Below, piece after piece: positions 8,364 through 22,242 of a stretch of 64,000 nt of DNA (position 1 is the first letter of the stretch; each line of letters begins with the position of its first letter). The notes under the pieces were generated by a model. The model saw only the letters and a program-made list of their open reading frames with translations. It searched no databases and had not been told where the DNA came from. The DNA is taken from positions 56,090 through 120,089 of the forward strand of contig CAIVVM010000040.1 in the NCBI GenBank assembly GCA_903909375.1. Reading direction: 5' to 3'. The position numbers and the translations under genes are program-made. Source of the stretch: an uncultured Alphaproteobacteria bacterium (GTDB taxonomy: Bacteria > Pseudomonadota > Alphaproteobacteria > Caulobacterales > Caulobacteraceae).

Positions 8364-10294
8364 CCCTTCTTCTCCGGGGCCTTGGCGGCAGGTTCTTCCT
8401 TCGGTTCAAAGCCGGCGGCGGCGCGCGCGCGCGCAGGATCGGTTCTCACCTTGAGCTTGGTCCGGGCATAGACCTGGGCGCTTTCCGCCATCTCGCGGAA
8501 AACGGCCTGGGCCAGTTCACCGCGGTTCATCTCCGCCGTCTGGGCGGCCGTGGGGCCGGTGTCCATCCGCACGTTGTCGATGCGGCCGATGGCGAAACCG
8601 GTGGGTGTCGGCGTTGACCACGCCTCACGCGGCTTTGCCGCGAAGGCGCGGGCAAGGATTTCGCGTCCAATATCGGCGACCCGGGGTTCAGCTGTCTGTC
8701 GCGACAGGCCGGGCGCGCGTTGTACCGCATAGCCTGCCGACGCGGCCACCGCCTCAAGCGACTCGCCCTTTCGAACGCGTGCAACCAGGGTCTCCGTCCG
8801 GGCTTCCATGGCGCGCGTGATCTCGCGACGCATCCAGGCGTTGGTGACCACCGGCCTGATCTCGTTCAGCGGCTGAACGTAGGGGGCAATAACCTTTTCC
8901 ACCCGGACCGCGAAATAGGCCCCTTCGCCCAGTTCGGTGATTTCGCTCTCGCCGCCGGCCGGCAGGGAAAACGCGGTTTCAAGGATTTTGGCCGGCAGGC
9001 CCTGCATCTGGCGGCGCTTGTCGTCGATACCCTGGGCGCTGATAGGACCGACCGTCTCGAAGGGTACGCCGGCCTTCTTTGCAGCGTCGGGCAGACTGGC
9101 CCCGCCATGATGGGCGTCGTCATAGGCCTGGGTCTGGGCATAGACCTTTTCGGAGACCATATCCTTGCGGATTTCGGCCTCCAGCATCGGCCGGGCTTCC
9201 TCAAGGGTCACCTCGCGCCCGGGCGAAACGTTGGCGATCCGCACCACCGCCAGCCCCAGGTCGCCCTGAAGTGTGGCAATCTGGCCTGAAGCGAGGCGGA
9301 AAGCGGCCTCGCCAATCTTGCGATCGGCGACCGCGGTCAGCGGCTTGTCCTCGTAGGTCACTGCGTCAACGCCCAGCGACCTGGCGACAGCCGCCGGCGC
9401 TTCTCCGGCGGACAGTCGGGCGGTGACTTTCTGGGCTGATGCCTGATCCTTTACCGGGATCTGCACCAGCGTACGGGTCTCCGGCTTGGAGAGCGTATCC
9501 TTCCGGAAATTGAAGCGCTTCTGGAGTTCAGCTGCGTCGATCGGCGCGTTCGCAACAGCGGCGGCGGCCGCCCCCGGCACGAACGGCACAACGGTGAAGA
9601 CCCGCATTTCCGGGACCATCAGATCGCTCTTGCTCTCCTTGATGAAGGCGAGCAGCTGGGCGTCGCTGGGCGCTGCGGGTTGCGGAACGCTTTGCGGCGT
9701 CACCACAAAGTAGGCGAGGTCACGGGATTCCAGGGCGAACACCGAGCCCAGAGCGCCATAGGCGCGGGGCACGTTGAAGCCGTTCTGAATGGCGACCGCC
9801 CAGTGTTGTGAAGCCATCTCGTCGCCCAGCACACGGTCGAAGCCCTGCTTGGTGTAACCGTTCTCGGTCAGACGCGCGGTGAATGTCTTGTCGTCAAAGG
9901 CGCCGGTGATCGGATTGAAGAAGTCCGGGATCTTGCTGATCTGGGCGAGGATGAGCTTGTCGGAAGGCCGGATGCCGATCTTGTGCAGCAGTTCGGAGAA
10001 TGCCTCGCGGGTCGCCAGGCCGTTCAGGACCGTGGAGTCGAGATTGTTCTGCTCCGCCATTTCCGTGGTGATCGGTTGGCCGGCCTGCTGTTCGGTGCGT
10101 TTCTTGTAGCGATCATATTCGCGCCGGAACTCGGCGGAATCGACGCTCCGTGAGCCCGCCTTGATGACCTCGTCGCCGCGAATGGCGTCGACGCTGTACT
10201 GGCTCATGCCAAAACCCGCCATGGCGACAATGACCAGGCCCAGGATGATCCGGGTGAACCAGGACGTGGCAGAAGTCTTCTTCTCGGCGGGCAT
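8360..10294 (-). CDS. ppiD: PpiD/SurA-type periplasmic peptidyl-prolyl isomerase
   Basis: Membrane-anchored folding factor for exported proteins. 644 residues from ATG 10294, which has an AGGA ribosome-binding site; the frame extends to 10360 without similarity. One N-terminal transmembrane segment (about residues 14-32, ends AGFGMSQYSV), then a SurA-N-like chaperone region, a parvulin-type PPIase region near the middle, and an Ala/Lys/Glu-rich C-terminal tail. The isomerase active site may be weak, as in other PpiD proteins, so a holdase role is possible. It is the first gene of the unit that continues into trpE. Confidence 0.88.
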   Translation of the reverse strand: MPAEKKTSATSWFTRIILGLVIVAMAGFGMSQYSVDAIRGDEVIKAGSRSVDSAEFRREYDRYKKRTEQQAGQPITTEMAEQNNLDSTVLNGLATREAFSELLHKIGIRPSDKLILAQISKIPDFFNPITGAFDDKTFTARLTENGYTKQGFDRVLGDEMASQHWAVAIQNGFNVPRAYGALGSVFALESRDLAYFVVTPQSVPQPAAPSDAQLLAFIKESKSDLMVPEMRVFTVVPFVPGAAAAAVANAPIDAAELQKRFNFRKDTLSKPETRTLVQIPVKDQASAQKVTARLSAGEAPAAVARSLGVDAVTYEDKPLTAVADRKIGEAAFRLASGQIATLQGDLGLAVVRIANVSPGREVTLEEARPMLEAEIRKDMVSEKVYAQTQAYDDAHHGGASLPDAAKKAGVPFETVGPISAQGIDDKRRQMQGLPAKILETAFSLPAGGESEITELGEGAYFAVRVEKVIAPYVQPLNEIRPVVTNAWMRREITRAMEARTETLVARVRKGESLEAVAASAGYAVQRAPGLSRQTAEPRVADIGREILARAFAAKPREAWSTPTPTGFAIGRIDNVRMDTGPTAAQTAEMNRGELAQAVFREMAESAQVYARTKLKVRTDPARARAAAGFEPKEEPAAKAPEKKG

Positions 10295-10326
10295 TGTGGT
10301 CCTTTCCCGGGACGGGCGTGGGCGAC

Positions 10327-10356
10327 GGTATAGTGGAGGCGGCTTCCGTCCGGCAA
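10327..10356 (-). promoter_or_regulatory. Candidate promoter of ppiD-trp unit
   Basis: On the minus strand TTGCCG (10356-10351) and TATACC (10332-10327) are 18 bp apart and lie 33 bp upstream of the ppiD start. It resembles a housekeeping promoter but is not a strong match, and no other evidence supports it. Confidence 0.4.
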
Positions 10357-10412
10357 GCACGTGACAGACAAGTTGTCTTGGCTTAACCGCCCCATAAGGC
10401 GATTTCAGGGAG

Positions 10413-11162
10413 ATGCACGTGACGAGGCCACAGCCGTTGATCGCGGGAAACTGGAAGATGAACGGCGTGGGCGCCTCTCTGGGCGAGGCCTACATGATCG
10501 CCGGAGGCCTGGGGGACACCACAGCGCGGGTGGCGATCTGCCCGCCGGCGACACTGGTTCAGCGGTTGGCGGAGGTGCTGGCTGACAGCGCTGTGCTGGT
10601 CGGAGGGCAGGACTGCCGCCCTGAAGCGTCCGGCGCGTTCACCGGCGATGTGTCAGCCGAGCAACTGGCCGACGCGGGCGCGAGGTTGGTGGTCCTCGGG
10701 CACTCCGAACGCCGCGCCGGATACGGAGAGACTGACGAGCTCGTGGCGCACAAGGTCGAGGCGGCCCTCCGGGCCGGCCTGGAGCCGATTATTTGCGTGG
10801 GTGAGACACTGGAACAGCGCAGGGGCGGGCAGGCGCTTGCGGTCGTGACCGGTCAGGTCCGAGGCTCGCTGCCTGACGCGTTGAAGGGCAAAGCCTTCTG
10901 CGTTGCCTATGAGCCGGTCTGGGCAATCGGTACGGGATTGACGCCGACGACGCCGGAGATCGAGGAGGTTCACCGCGCGATCCGCGAAACCCTGGTCGCG
11001 ATGTTTGGCGAAGCGGGCAGGGGCGTTGCGATTCTTTACGGCGGCTCGGTGAAGGCGTCCAACGCGGCCGAGATCCTGAAAGCCGATGAGGTGGGTGGCG
11101 CTCTGGTGGGTGGGGCTTCGCTGAAGGCCGCGGACTTTCTCGGTATCATCCAGGCCGCGTGA
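10413..11162 (+). CDS. tpiA: Triosephosphate isomerase
   Basis: Interconverts dihydroxyacetone phosphate and glyceraldehyde 3-phosphate. 249 residues, a full TIM barrel. Visible catalytic residues are Lys15 (GNWKMN), His97 (LGHSERR) and Glu167 ([11 protein letters not shown]). The start is uncertain: AGGGAG touches ATG 10413 directly, whereas GTG 10419 lies 6 bp from it, a far better spacing, and would give a protein starting [12 protein letters not shown]. It diverges from ppiD. tpiA-secG-pyrG is a familiar alphaproteobacterial order. Confidence 0.97.
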   Translation: MHVTRPQPLIAGNWKMNGVGASLGEAYMIAGGLGDTTARVAICPPATLVQRLAEVLADSAVLVGGQDCRPEASGAFTGDVSAEQLADAGARLVVLGHSERRAGYGETDELVAHKVEAALRAGLEPIICVGETLEQRRGGQALAVVTGQVRGSLPDALKGKAFCVAYEPVWAIGTGLTPTTPEIEEVHRAIRETLVAMFGEAGRGVAILYGGSVKASNAAEILKADEVGGALVGGASLKAADFLGIIQAA

Positions 11163-11237
11163 CGCGATCCCTGCCGACCATTGTTACGGGCGTCGCCACG
11201 CACTAGCTATGGCCTTGGCTTGGGCATGATGATAGAG

Positions 11238-11263
11238 CGCCCGCTTCATTTCGGCGGGCGTTT
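11238..11263 (+). terminator. Rho-independent terminator after tpiA
   Basis: A 7 bp stem CGCCCGC/GCGGGCG with a 9-base loop, followed by TTTG. It lies 75 bp after tpiA and 30 bp before secG. The T-tract is short, so some read-through into secG is likely. Confidence 0.6.
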
Positions 11264-11293
11264 GTCCGTCATGACGCATCGAGAGATCCCGGG

Positions 11294-11731
11294 ATGCTGC
11301 TGAACCTGCTGTTGGTGATCGAGGTCATCGTCGCCTTTTTCCTGATTGTCGTGGTGTTGCTGCAACGCTCTGAGGGTGGCGCGCTGGGCGTTGGCGGTGG
11401 TCCGTCGGGCTTTATGACGGCCCGTGGCGCCGGTGACCTGCTGACGCGGACGACCTGGATTCTGGGTGCGACCTTCTTTGTCCTCAGCCTGACCCTGACG
11501 ATTGTGGCAGGCCGGGAACGCGGTTCGGCCTCCGTCGTGGACCGGATGAAGGTCAACGCCATCAATCCGGCCGAACTGGCCAAGCCGCCTGAGCCGCCGG
11601 CCGGCACGGCGCAACCTGGACCGGCCGGCAGCGCGCCCGTGCCGCTTCAGGCGCCGACGCCCACCCTCAACAGCCCGTTCGGCTCCATTCCGGCGACCGA
11701 GCCACCGCCGGTTGTTCCGGAAAAGAAGTAA
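11294..11731 (+). CDS. secG: SecG preprotein translocase subunit
   Basis: Accessory subunit of the SecYEG protein-export channel in the inner membrane. 145 residues with two transmembrane segments (about 2-24 and 55-73) joined by the conserved loop LLQRSEGGALG near residues 22-32. The long Pro/Ala-rich C-terminal tail (about 95-145) is usual in alphaproteobacterial SecG. It lies between tpiA and pyrG. Confidence 0.95.
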   Translation: MLLNLLLVIEVIVAFFLIVVVLLQRSEGGALGVGGGPSGFMTARGAGDLLTRTTWILGATFFVLSLTLTIVAGRERGSASVVDRMKVNAINPAELAKPPEPPAGTAQPGPAGSAPVPLQAPTPTLNSPFGSIPATEPPPVVPEKK

Positions 11732-11742
11732 GTCAGGGATAG

Positions 11743-13434
<1,692 letters not shown>

Positions 13435-13462
13435 TCGCCTGAGCCTCGCGGCTTGATCGCAA

Positions 13463-13486
13463 GCGGGCTTTCATGCATAAGCCCGC
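13463..13486 (+). terminator. Terminator-like hairpin after pyrG
   Basis: Perfect 8 bp stem GCGGGCTT/AAGCCCGC around an 8-base loop, 29 bp after the pyrG stop. No T-tract follows, so it may stabilise the 3' end of the transcript and not end it. Confidence 0.4.
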
Positions 13487-13559
13487 GCTCATCGGCGGCC
13501 CGAGGGTTCTTTCTCCTTGGCGGCCGCCGTATCCATTTCTACGCCGAAGAGAATTTCCG

Positions 13560-13742
13560 ATGGCTGTTCCGAAACGCAAAACTTCCCCCTCGCGGCGCAA
13601 CATGCGTCGCTCGCACCACGCGCTGGGTCCTAACTCCTTTCATGAGGACAAGGAAACCGGCGAGCTGAAGCGTCCGCACCACGTCGATCTGAAGACCGGC
13701 ATGTACAAGGGCCGCCAGGTTCTGACGCCCAAGGAAGACTAG
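13560..13742 (+). CDS. rpmF: 50S ribosomal protein L32
   Basis: Small protein of the large ribosomal subunit. 60 residues from ATG 13560: starts [20 protein letters not shown] and ends in the usual KGRQVLTPK region. The open frame extends upstream to 13473 with no similarity. The zinc-binding cysteines found in some L32 proteins are absent, so this is the C-minus form common in alphaproteobacteria. It stands alone here, apart from the DUF177-plsX genes (39.0-40.7 kb) that carry it in many other bacteria. Confidence 0.96.
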   Translation: MAVPKRKTSPSRRNMRRSHHALGPNSFHEDKETGELKRPHHVDLKTGMYKGRQVLTPKED

Positions 13743-13768
13743 GCGACATCAGACGCTCGTTATTCAGG

Positions 13769-13793
13769 CGCCGGCCGTAAGGCCGGCGTTTTT
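13769..13793 (+). terminator. Rho-independent terminator after rpmF
   Basis: An 8 bp perfect stem CGCCGGCC/GGCCGGCG with a GTAA tetraloop, followed by five T, 27 bp after the rpmF stop. A textbook terminator. Confidence 0.93.
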
Positions 13794-13801
13794 GATTCCG
13801 G

Positions 13802-13819
13802 TCGTCATTGCGCTGACAT
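13802..13819 (+). promoter_or_regulatory. Pho-box-like direct repeat before PhoX-like gene
   Basis: TCGTCAT, four bases, CTGACAT. Against the PhoB consensus CTGTCAT-N4-CTGTCAT this is 5 of 7 and 6 of 7 with exact spacing. It lies just behind the rpmF terminator and 21 bp before the ATG of the PhoX-like gene, so a promoter placed by it would give an almost leaderless mRNA. Suggestive only. Confidence 0.4.
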
Positions 13820-13840
13820 TCTGGTGAGTTAGCAGGTGTC

Positions 13841-15292
13841 ATGACCCTTTCCCGCCGCCATCTCATTTCAGCCGCCGCCACCGGAGCCGCGTTCGCGGGC
13901 TTTTCGAGGCTGGCCGGTGCGCAACCCGCGTCGCGGCGCGTCAGTCCTGACGCTGACCCCTATCTGAATGAGGTCGCCGGCTACGGGCCTCTGGCGATGG
14001 ATCCGCAGGGCCTGTTCGATTTGCCGGAAGGCTTCTCCTACACGGTCGTGTCGCGGGCCGGTGAAGCCATGAGCGACGGCCTGGTCACGCCTCGAAAGAT
14101 GGACGGGATGGGTTGCTTTCCGCTGGATGCGGACAGGGTGGTGCTGGTCCGGAACCACGAGCTCAAGACAACTGATGTGGAGCATGGTCCCTTCGGAAGC
14201 CGGCACGCACTGGCGACGAAACTGGATCGGTCACGGGTCTATGGCTTTGACAAGGACGATCAGGCGCTCAGCGGCGGCACGACCTCGCTGATCTATGACT
14301 TGCGCAAACGGCGTCTGGAGAGTTCGCACCTCAGCCTGGCTGGTACGCTCGTCAACTGCAGCGGCGGCGCCACGCCCTGGAACAGTTGGCTGTCCTGCGA
14401 GGAGACGGTGGATCCGGTCACCCTGACGGCGGGCGGCCCCGCCGGGCTGAAGTCTCATGGCTGGGTCTTTGAGGTTCCGAGCAGCGCCCGCGGGCTTGCT
14501 GATCCGACGCCGATCCTGGGCATGGGCCGGTTCCGTCACGAAGCGGTCTGCATCGATCCGCGCACCGGGATCGCCTATCTCACGGAGGATGAGGGCGCGG
14601 GCCTGTTCTACCGTTACCTCCCAGAGGATCGTCGGGTTCTGCAAAAGGGCGGGCGACTGCAGGCCCTGGCCTTCCGCGATCGCCCGGAAGGTGGTGACAG
14701 CCGCAACTGGACAAGCCCGGAGATGGCGCCGGGCGCCTGGCGCGACGTGGTCTGGGTCGACATGGACGGGGTCGACAATCCCGACAATGCCCTGAAGGCC
14801 CGCGGCCATGCCAAGGGGGCGGTGCTGTTCGCCAGGGGCGAGGGCGTGTTCTTCGGCCAGAACGAACTCTACTTCACCTGCACAAATGGCGGCCCGAAGC
14901 GGCTTGGGCAGATCATGCGCTACCGGCCCAGCCGCTTTGAGGGTGATCCGCGCGAGCGGGACGAGCCGGGAAAGCTGCAGCTTTTTGTAGAGTCTCTCGA
15001 CAAGCGGGTCGTGAACATGGCCGACAACATCGCCGTGGCCCCTTGGGGCGATCTGATTGTCTGCGAGGACAAGGCCGGCGCCGGCGGCGTGAACTATCTG
15101 CGGGCCGTGACGCCGGCGGGCAAGACCTACACCCTCGGCCGTCAGGCCCAGGCGGAGCCCGGCGATGTCGGCGCCAACACCGAACTGGCCGGGGCATGCT
15201 TCTCGCCGGACGGGACCACGCTGTTCGTCAACGTCTACTGGCCCGGCATGACGGTTGCGATCGTCGGACCCTGGGGCCAGCGGCAGGCCTGA
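13841..15292 (+). CDS. PhoX-like phosphatase, DUF839 family, Tat-exported
   Basis: Probable periplasmic calcium-dependent phosphomonoesterase that frees phosphate from organic esters. 483 residues. The N-terminus carries a twin-arginine signal, SRRHLISAAATGAAFAGF, with a likely cut near residue 27. The mature part shows DUF839/PhoX signatures: NCSGGATPWNSWLSCEE (about 168-184) and a GRFRHEA...YLTEDE stretch (about 228-250). It is shorter than classical PhoX enzymes, so some members of this family may act on other substrates. A Pho-box-like repeat sits upstream. It ends 3 bp from the convergent enoyl-CoA hydratase gene. Confidence 0.85.
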   Translation: MTLSRRHLISAAATGAAFAGFSRLAGAQPASRRVSPDADPYLNEVAGYGPLAMDPQGLFDLPEGFSYTVVSRAGEAMSDGLVTPRKMDGMGCFPLDADRVVLVRNHELKTTDVEHGPFGSRHALATKLDRSRVYGFDKDDQALSGGTTSLIYDLRKRRLESSHLSLAGTLVNCSGGATPWNSWLSCEETVDPVTLTAGGPAGLKSHGWVFEVPSSARGLADPTPILGMGRFRHEAVCIDPRTGIAYLTEDEGAGLFYRYLPEDRRVLQKGGRLQALAFRDRPEGGDSRNWTSPEMAPGAWRDVVWVDMDGVDNPDNALKARGHAKGAVLFARGEGVFFGQNELYFTCTNGGPKRLGQIMRYRPSRFEGDPRERDEPGKLQLFVESLDKRVVNMADNIAVAPWGDLIVCEDKAGAGGVNYLRAVTPAGKTYTLGRQAQAEPGDVGANTELAGACFSPDGTTLFVNVYWPGMTVAIVGPWGQRQA

Positions 15293-17464
<2,172 letters not shown>

Positions 17465-17553
17465 AGGTCGCGGCCACGCTCTTGAGCTGAGGGATCAGGA
17501 GCGACCCGCCCCCTCCACCCCCTGCATCGTGAGCGATGGGGGACGTAAGGCTT

Positions 17554-18618
<1,065 letters not shown>

Positions 18619-18676
18619 TCATCCTAGAGGTAGACCTCAAGCCCGGGGCTCGTGATCCTGGGCGAACCCGGACGCA

Positions 18677-20032
18677 TCAACGGCGTAGGGTCAGGATCCT
18701 TGCGAGCGCGGCGACGCCGATCACCGCCAGAAAACCCAGGGTTATCCCCGGCGTCTCGACCGCAAGCGCGATCAGCAGCGCCAGGCTGATGAGGGTGCTG
18801 AAGATGATCGGCAATGGAAAGAGTGGCGTGCGGAAGGGGCGAGGCAGGTCTGGTTCCGTCCGACGCAGACGCAGGGCCGCGAGGTTGACCAGGATGTTCA
18901 CGACCAGCGCCGCCGGCACCGTCAGGGCAAGCAGCGTCTGGTAACTGCCGCTTGCGGCGAGCGCCGCACCTGGCAGGGCGACCGCCAAGAGCGCGCGACG
19001 GGGCGCTCCGTCCCCTGACACCACGCTCAACGCCCGGGGCAGAACGCCGTCACGCGCCATACCGAAGGCGGTGCGCGAGCAGAACATTACGAAGAGATTG
19101 GTGACCGCGAGGGCGGAGATGGCCGCGAAGATGGATGTCACCTGTTCGGCTCCGTCGCCCAGAAGGCTGCGCATGGCTTCAGCCACCGGTAGGTTGGACG
19201 CCGCCATCTCTGCGGGGCTCATTGCGTGGAGAAGCGCCGCATTGATGGCGACATAGGTGACCGTTACGAGGACAATCCCGCCAAACACCGTGCGGGGGAG
19301 GTCGCGCCCGGGGTTCGGCATCTCCTCGCAGAAGTAGGTTGCGCTGTTCCAGCCGTCATAGGTATTGCGGATCGCCCGCAGCGCGATGACCAGGGCGCCG
19401 AACGTGAGCGCTGGCGGCAGACCGTCAGCTGGGCCGCGCTCGGCCGGTGACGAAGGCACCAGGAGTCCGATGATCGCGATCAGCGCCAGGCCCTTCAGCA
19501 GGCTGCCGAGCGTCTGGCTGGCTCCGCCGACGCGGGTGCCAATCAGGTTCACACCCAGAAATGCAAGAACGATCGCTGGGGCCAGTACAGAAATCGGGGC
19601 GCCGGCCATCGGTCCGATACGTTGGACAAACTCAGCGGACACGACCGCCAGAAATCCGATCGCGCCAATGTTATTCAGCGCATCGGCCCAGCCGGTAATC
19701 GTCCCGCCAACAGGACCAAAGCTGCGATCGGCGAAGGCATAGGGCCCACCCGCCCTCGGCGTGGCCGCCGCCATCTCCACGTGGGCGCAGGCGTCCAGGA
19801 CACACAACAGACCGACAACCGTCCACATCACAAGGATTAACGTCGGGTGCGGCACGGCGCCCGCGACGATACCCGGCGTTCGCAGGATACCCTGCCCAAC
19901 CATTCCTCCGACCGTGACGGCGAGCGCGAAGGCGACGCCCAGTCCCTTGACCAGGGTTGTCCCGCCTATGGCTACGCCCGGATCGCCGACGCCGTGCGGT
20001 ATTCTCTCTGGCGTATGGGCGTTGGTCGACAT
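18677..20032 (-). CDS. APC-family amino acid permease
   Basis: Probable secondary transporter of amino acids or amines. 451 residues with about twelve hydrophobic segments; the first helix carries the APC signature GGMVGQGIL (GxG-type substrate loop). I chose ATG 20032, which has an AGGTGA ribosome-binding site, over an in-frame TTG at 20050. No residue pattern reveals the substrate. The position upstream of hemB on the same strand and close to the valine genes does not settle its role. Confidence 0.85.
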   Translation of the reverse strand: MSTNAHTPERIPHGVGDPGVAIGGTTLVKGLGVAFALAVTVGGMVGQGILRTPGIVAGAVPHPTLILVMWTVVGLLCVLDACAHVEMAAATPRAGGPYAFADRSFGPVGGTITGWADALNNIGAIGFLAVVSAEFVQRIGPMAGAPISVLAPAIVLAFLGVNLIGTRVGGASQTLGSLLKGLALIAIIGLLVPSSPAERGPADGLPPALTFGALVIALRAIRNTYDGWNSATYFCEEMPNPGRDLPRTVFGGIVLVTVTYVAINAALLHAMSPAEMAASNLPVAEAMRSLLGDGAEQVTSIFAAISALAVTNLFVMFCSRTAFGMARDGVLPRALSVVSGDGAPRRALLAVALPGAALAASGSYQTLLALTVPAALVVNILVNLAALRLRRTEPDLPRPFRTPLFPLPIIFSTLISLALLIALAVETPGITLGFLAVIGVAALARILTLRR

Positions 20033-20367
20033 GGCGTCACCTGGAAGCAATAGGCGCGGTCCCCGGTGTCCGCCCCTCTATGAGTTGGGCTAAACCAGGC
20101 TCAAACCTGCAGGAACTGCACATTTTTGATGGCGGACGGTCCAGGCTTGCAGAGCCTGGCTTGGGGTCTTCCCGTCTGAAGATGCGAGGTTGGCCCTATT
20201 TCCCCGCTCTGACTTCGCGTTCTCAGGCTGTATTGGCGCTAACTCGCTGATGCGATTTCCCCAGTTGGGTGCATGACCTCTGGCGCGAGCCAATCCGGAT
20301 CCTGCCGACACTGCGTCTCACCCGCGGGGACGTTGACATTCCGCATCCTGCGCGCGACTCCCCAGTC
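20033..20367. other. Intergenic region between divergent genes
   Basis: 335 bp between the permease and acyl-CoA dehydrogenase starts. It holds a perfect 7 bp inverted repeat CCAGGCT/AGCCTGG with a 5-base loop at 20141-20159, not followed by a T-tract on either strand. Two short frames here (20090-20311 and 20223-20498, minus) lack similarity and look spurious. Both promoters should lie here, but I cannot place them with confidence. Confidence 0.6.
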
Positions 20368-21504
20368 ATGGATTTCAACCTCACCGAAGACCAGCGCGCG
20401 ATCGAGGATGCCGCCCGCGTGTTCGCCGTCGCCGAGCTGGCGCCGCACTCGGCCCGCTGGGACGAGGAGAGCCACTTTCCCGTCGATGTGATGCGCAAGG
20501 CCGCCGAACTGGGCTTTGCCGGGCTCTATGTCCGCGAGGACGTGGGTGGCTCGGCGCTCAGTCGGCTCGACGCCTCCATCGTGTTTGAACAGTTGAGCTA
20601 TGGTGACGTCTCAACGGCGGCCTTTATCTCGATCCACAACATGGCCTCGTGGATGATCGACCGGTTCGGCTCGGAGGAGCTTCGCCGCCGTTACCTGCCG
20701 CGCCTGACAACCATGGAACTGATCGCCTCCTACGCCCTGACCGAGCCGGGGTCCGGATCGGACGCCGCCGCCATGAAGACCACGGCCCGCAAGGACGGTG
20801 ACCACTATGTCCTGAATGGCGGCAAGGCGTTTATCTCCGGAGCCGGGACGTCCGATATTTATCTCGTCATGGCCAGAAGCGGCGGCCCGGGCGCCAAGGG
20901 GGTGTCGGCCTTTGTCGTGGAGAACGGCACGCCTGGCCTGTCATTCGGGGCGCCGGAGCGGAAGATGGGCTGGAACTCCCAGCCCACGGCCCAGGTCAAT
21001 TTCGACGACTGCCGCGTGCCTGTCGCCAACCGGATCGGCGAGGAGGGCGAGGGGTTCAAGTTCGCCATGGCGGGGCTGGATGGCGGGCGTATCAACATCG
21101 CGTCCTGTTCGCTGGGCGGGGCGGGCTTCGCGCTGGATACCGCCAGGACCTACCTCGAGACCCGTAGCCAGTTCGGTCAGGCCTTGAAGGAATTCCAGGG
21201 ATTGCAGTGGCGCTTCGCCGACATGGCCACCGAACTGGACGCGGCCCGCCTGATGGTGCGCCGCGCCGCCCACGCCCTGGATCAGAAGCACCCCAAGGCC
21301 ACCCAGTACTGCGCCATGGCCAAGCGCTTCGCCACCGATGCCGGCTTCGAAGTTGCGAACCAGGCGCTGCAACTGCACGGCGGCTATGGCTACCTGCGCG
21401 ACTATCCGCTGGAACGGATTGTGCGCGACCTCAGGGTCCATCAGATCCTGGAAGGCACCAATGAGATCATGCGGGTGATCACGGCGCGGGAGCTGTTTCG
21501 GTAG
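20368..21504 (+). CDS. Acyl-CoA dehydrogenase, probable isobutyryl-CoA dehydrogenase
   Basis: FAD enzyme that would oxidise isobutyryl-CoA to methacrylyl-CoA in valine breakdown. 378 residues from ATG 20368. The signatures [12 protein letters not shown] (about 121-132) and [13 protein letters not shown] near the C-terminus are typical; the catalytic Glu sits in ILEGTNEI, as in short-chain and isobutyryl enzymes. The valine assignment rests on the neighbours (3-hydroxyisobutyryl-CoA hydrolase and 3-hydroxyisobutyrate dehydrogenase) and on overall resemblance to Acd8-like proteins; a 2-methylbutyryl or short-chain enzyme remains possible. Confidence 0.9.
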   Translation: MDFNLTEDQRAIEDAARVFAVAELAPHSARWDEESHFPVDVMRKAAELGFAGLYVREDVGGSALSRLDASIVFEQLSYGDVSTAAFISIHNMASWMIDRFGSEELRRRYLPRLTTMELIASYALTEPGSGSDAAAMKTTARKDGDHYVLNGGKAFISGAGTSDIYLVMARSGGPGAKGVSAFVVENGTPGLSFGAPERKMGWNSQPTAQVNFDDCRVPVANRIGEEGEGFKFAMAGLDGGRINIASCSLGGAGFALDTARTYLETRSQFGQALKEFQGLQWRFADMATELDAARLMVRRAAHALDQKHPKATQYCAMAKRFATDAGFEVANQALQLHGGYGYLRDYPLERIVRDLRVHQILEGTNEIMRVITARELFR

Positions 21505-21522
21505 CTTGTTTCGTGCTAGTCA

Positions 21523-21535
21523 GACCATAATGGTC
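21523..21535. promoter_or_regulatory. Palindrome before Phd-VapC, probable autoregulatory operator
   Basis: GACCATAATGGTC is a perfect 6+1+6 palindrome, set inside a direct repeat of GTCAGA (21519-21524 and 21533-21538). It lies 18 bp after the dehydrogenase stop and 17 bp before the antitoxin start, where Phd-type antitoxins usually bind their own promoter. Confidence 0.6.
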
Positions 21536-21552
21536 AGATTTGGAGCTTCGTC

Positions 21553-21822
21553 GTGCGTGAAGTTGGATTGCTCGAAGCCAAGACACACCTTTCTGCTCTT
21601 GTCGCGGATGTGGAGCGCGGGGGGGGAACCATTGTCATTACCCGTCATGGCAAACCGGTGGCGGAGCTAAAGCCGTCCCGGGCGGCGGCTGCCCCGCAGA
21701 GACGTCTCACCGGCCCCGAGCTCGCCGAGCGGTTTCGCAAGCTGCGGGAACGTATTTCGCGTGAGAGCCCGGAAACCGACAACCTGACCTGGGAGGAAAT
21801 TCGTGACTGGCGCCGCGAATGA
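21553..21822 (+). CDS. Phd/YefM-type antitoxin
   Basis: Antitoxin of a type II pair; the N-terminal Phd fold binds DNA and the C-terminal tail wraps the toxin. 89 residues from GTG 21553, with GGAG 7 bp upstream. The signature is REVGLLEAKTHLSALVADVERG and ITRHGKPVAEL (about 30-40), typical of the prevent-host-death family. The charged C-terminal half (about 50-89) would contact VapC. It overlaps the toxin gene by 4 bp. The pair sits between two valine-degradation genes on the same strand. Confidence 0.93.
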   Translation: MREVGLLEAKTHLSALVADVERGGGTIVITRHGKPVAELKPSRAAAAPQRRLTGPELAERFRKLRERISRESPETDNLTWEEIRDWRRE

Positions 21823-22232
21823 CGCCGGTCATCCTGGACGCTTCTGCCGCGCTGGCGTTCCTGCTCGCAGCGCAGTCGACGCCAGCCGCCAGATCCTTTC
21901 TGGCTGAGTCCGCGGAATTTGAGTTTCTCGCCCCTGCGATCTTCACGTGGGAGGTTACCAACGTCCTGCAACGCCATGCGATTCGAGGGCTGAGCGCGGG
22001 AGCGTTCGAACAGGCGTTGATCGAGCTGGCCGAGTTACAGGTCACGGTCGAGCCCCCCATGCTGGACGCGGAGGTCCAGGTCCTGGCGCGTGACGCGTTT
22101 TCCCTGGAGTTGAGCGTATTCGACGCTGCCTACCTCAAGCTGGCCGTTGATCAGGGTGCTGCCTTGGCAAGCCGAGATGCGCGGTTGCTGTCAGTCGCCC
22201 TTCGCCATGTGAAATGCTTTGATTTGAGATGA
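21819..22232 (+). CDS. VapC-type PIN-domain ribonuclease toxin
   Basis: Type II toxin; PIN-domain RNases of this class cut tRNA or rRNA. 137 residues. The PIN acidic residues are visible: Asp in ILDASAAL (residue 7), Glu in FTWEVTNV (about 46), Asp in SVFDAAYLKLA (about 101) and Asp in ASRDARLL (about 118). The quartet is complete, so the toxin should be active. It is followed 10 bp later by the 3-hydroxyisobutyryl-CoA hydrolase gene, so the module may lie within a longer transcript. Confidence 0.92.
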   Translation: MTPVILDASAALAFLLAAQSTPAARSFLAESAEFEFLAPAIFTWEVTNVLQRHAIRGLSAGAFEQALIELAELQVTVEPPMLDAEVQVLARDAFSLELSVFDAAYLKLAVDQGAALASRDARLLSVALRHVKCFDLR

Positions 22233-22242
22233 AACCCTGAAC

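Noticed and set aside
20141..20159. CCAGGCT/AGCCTGG hairpin as a terminator
   Set aside because: No T-tract on either strand and it lies between divergent starts.
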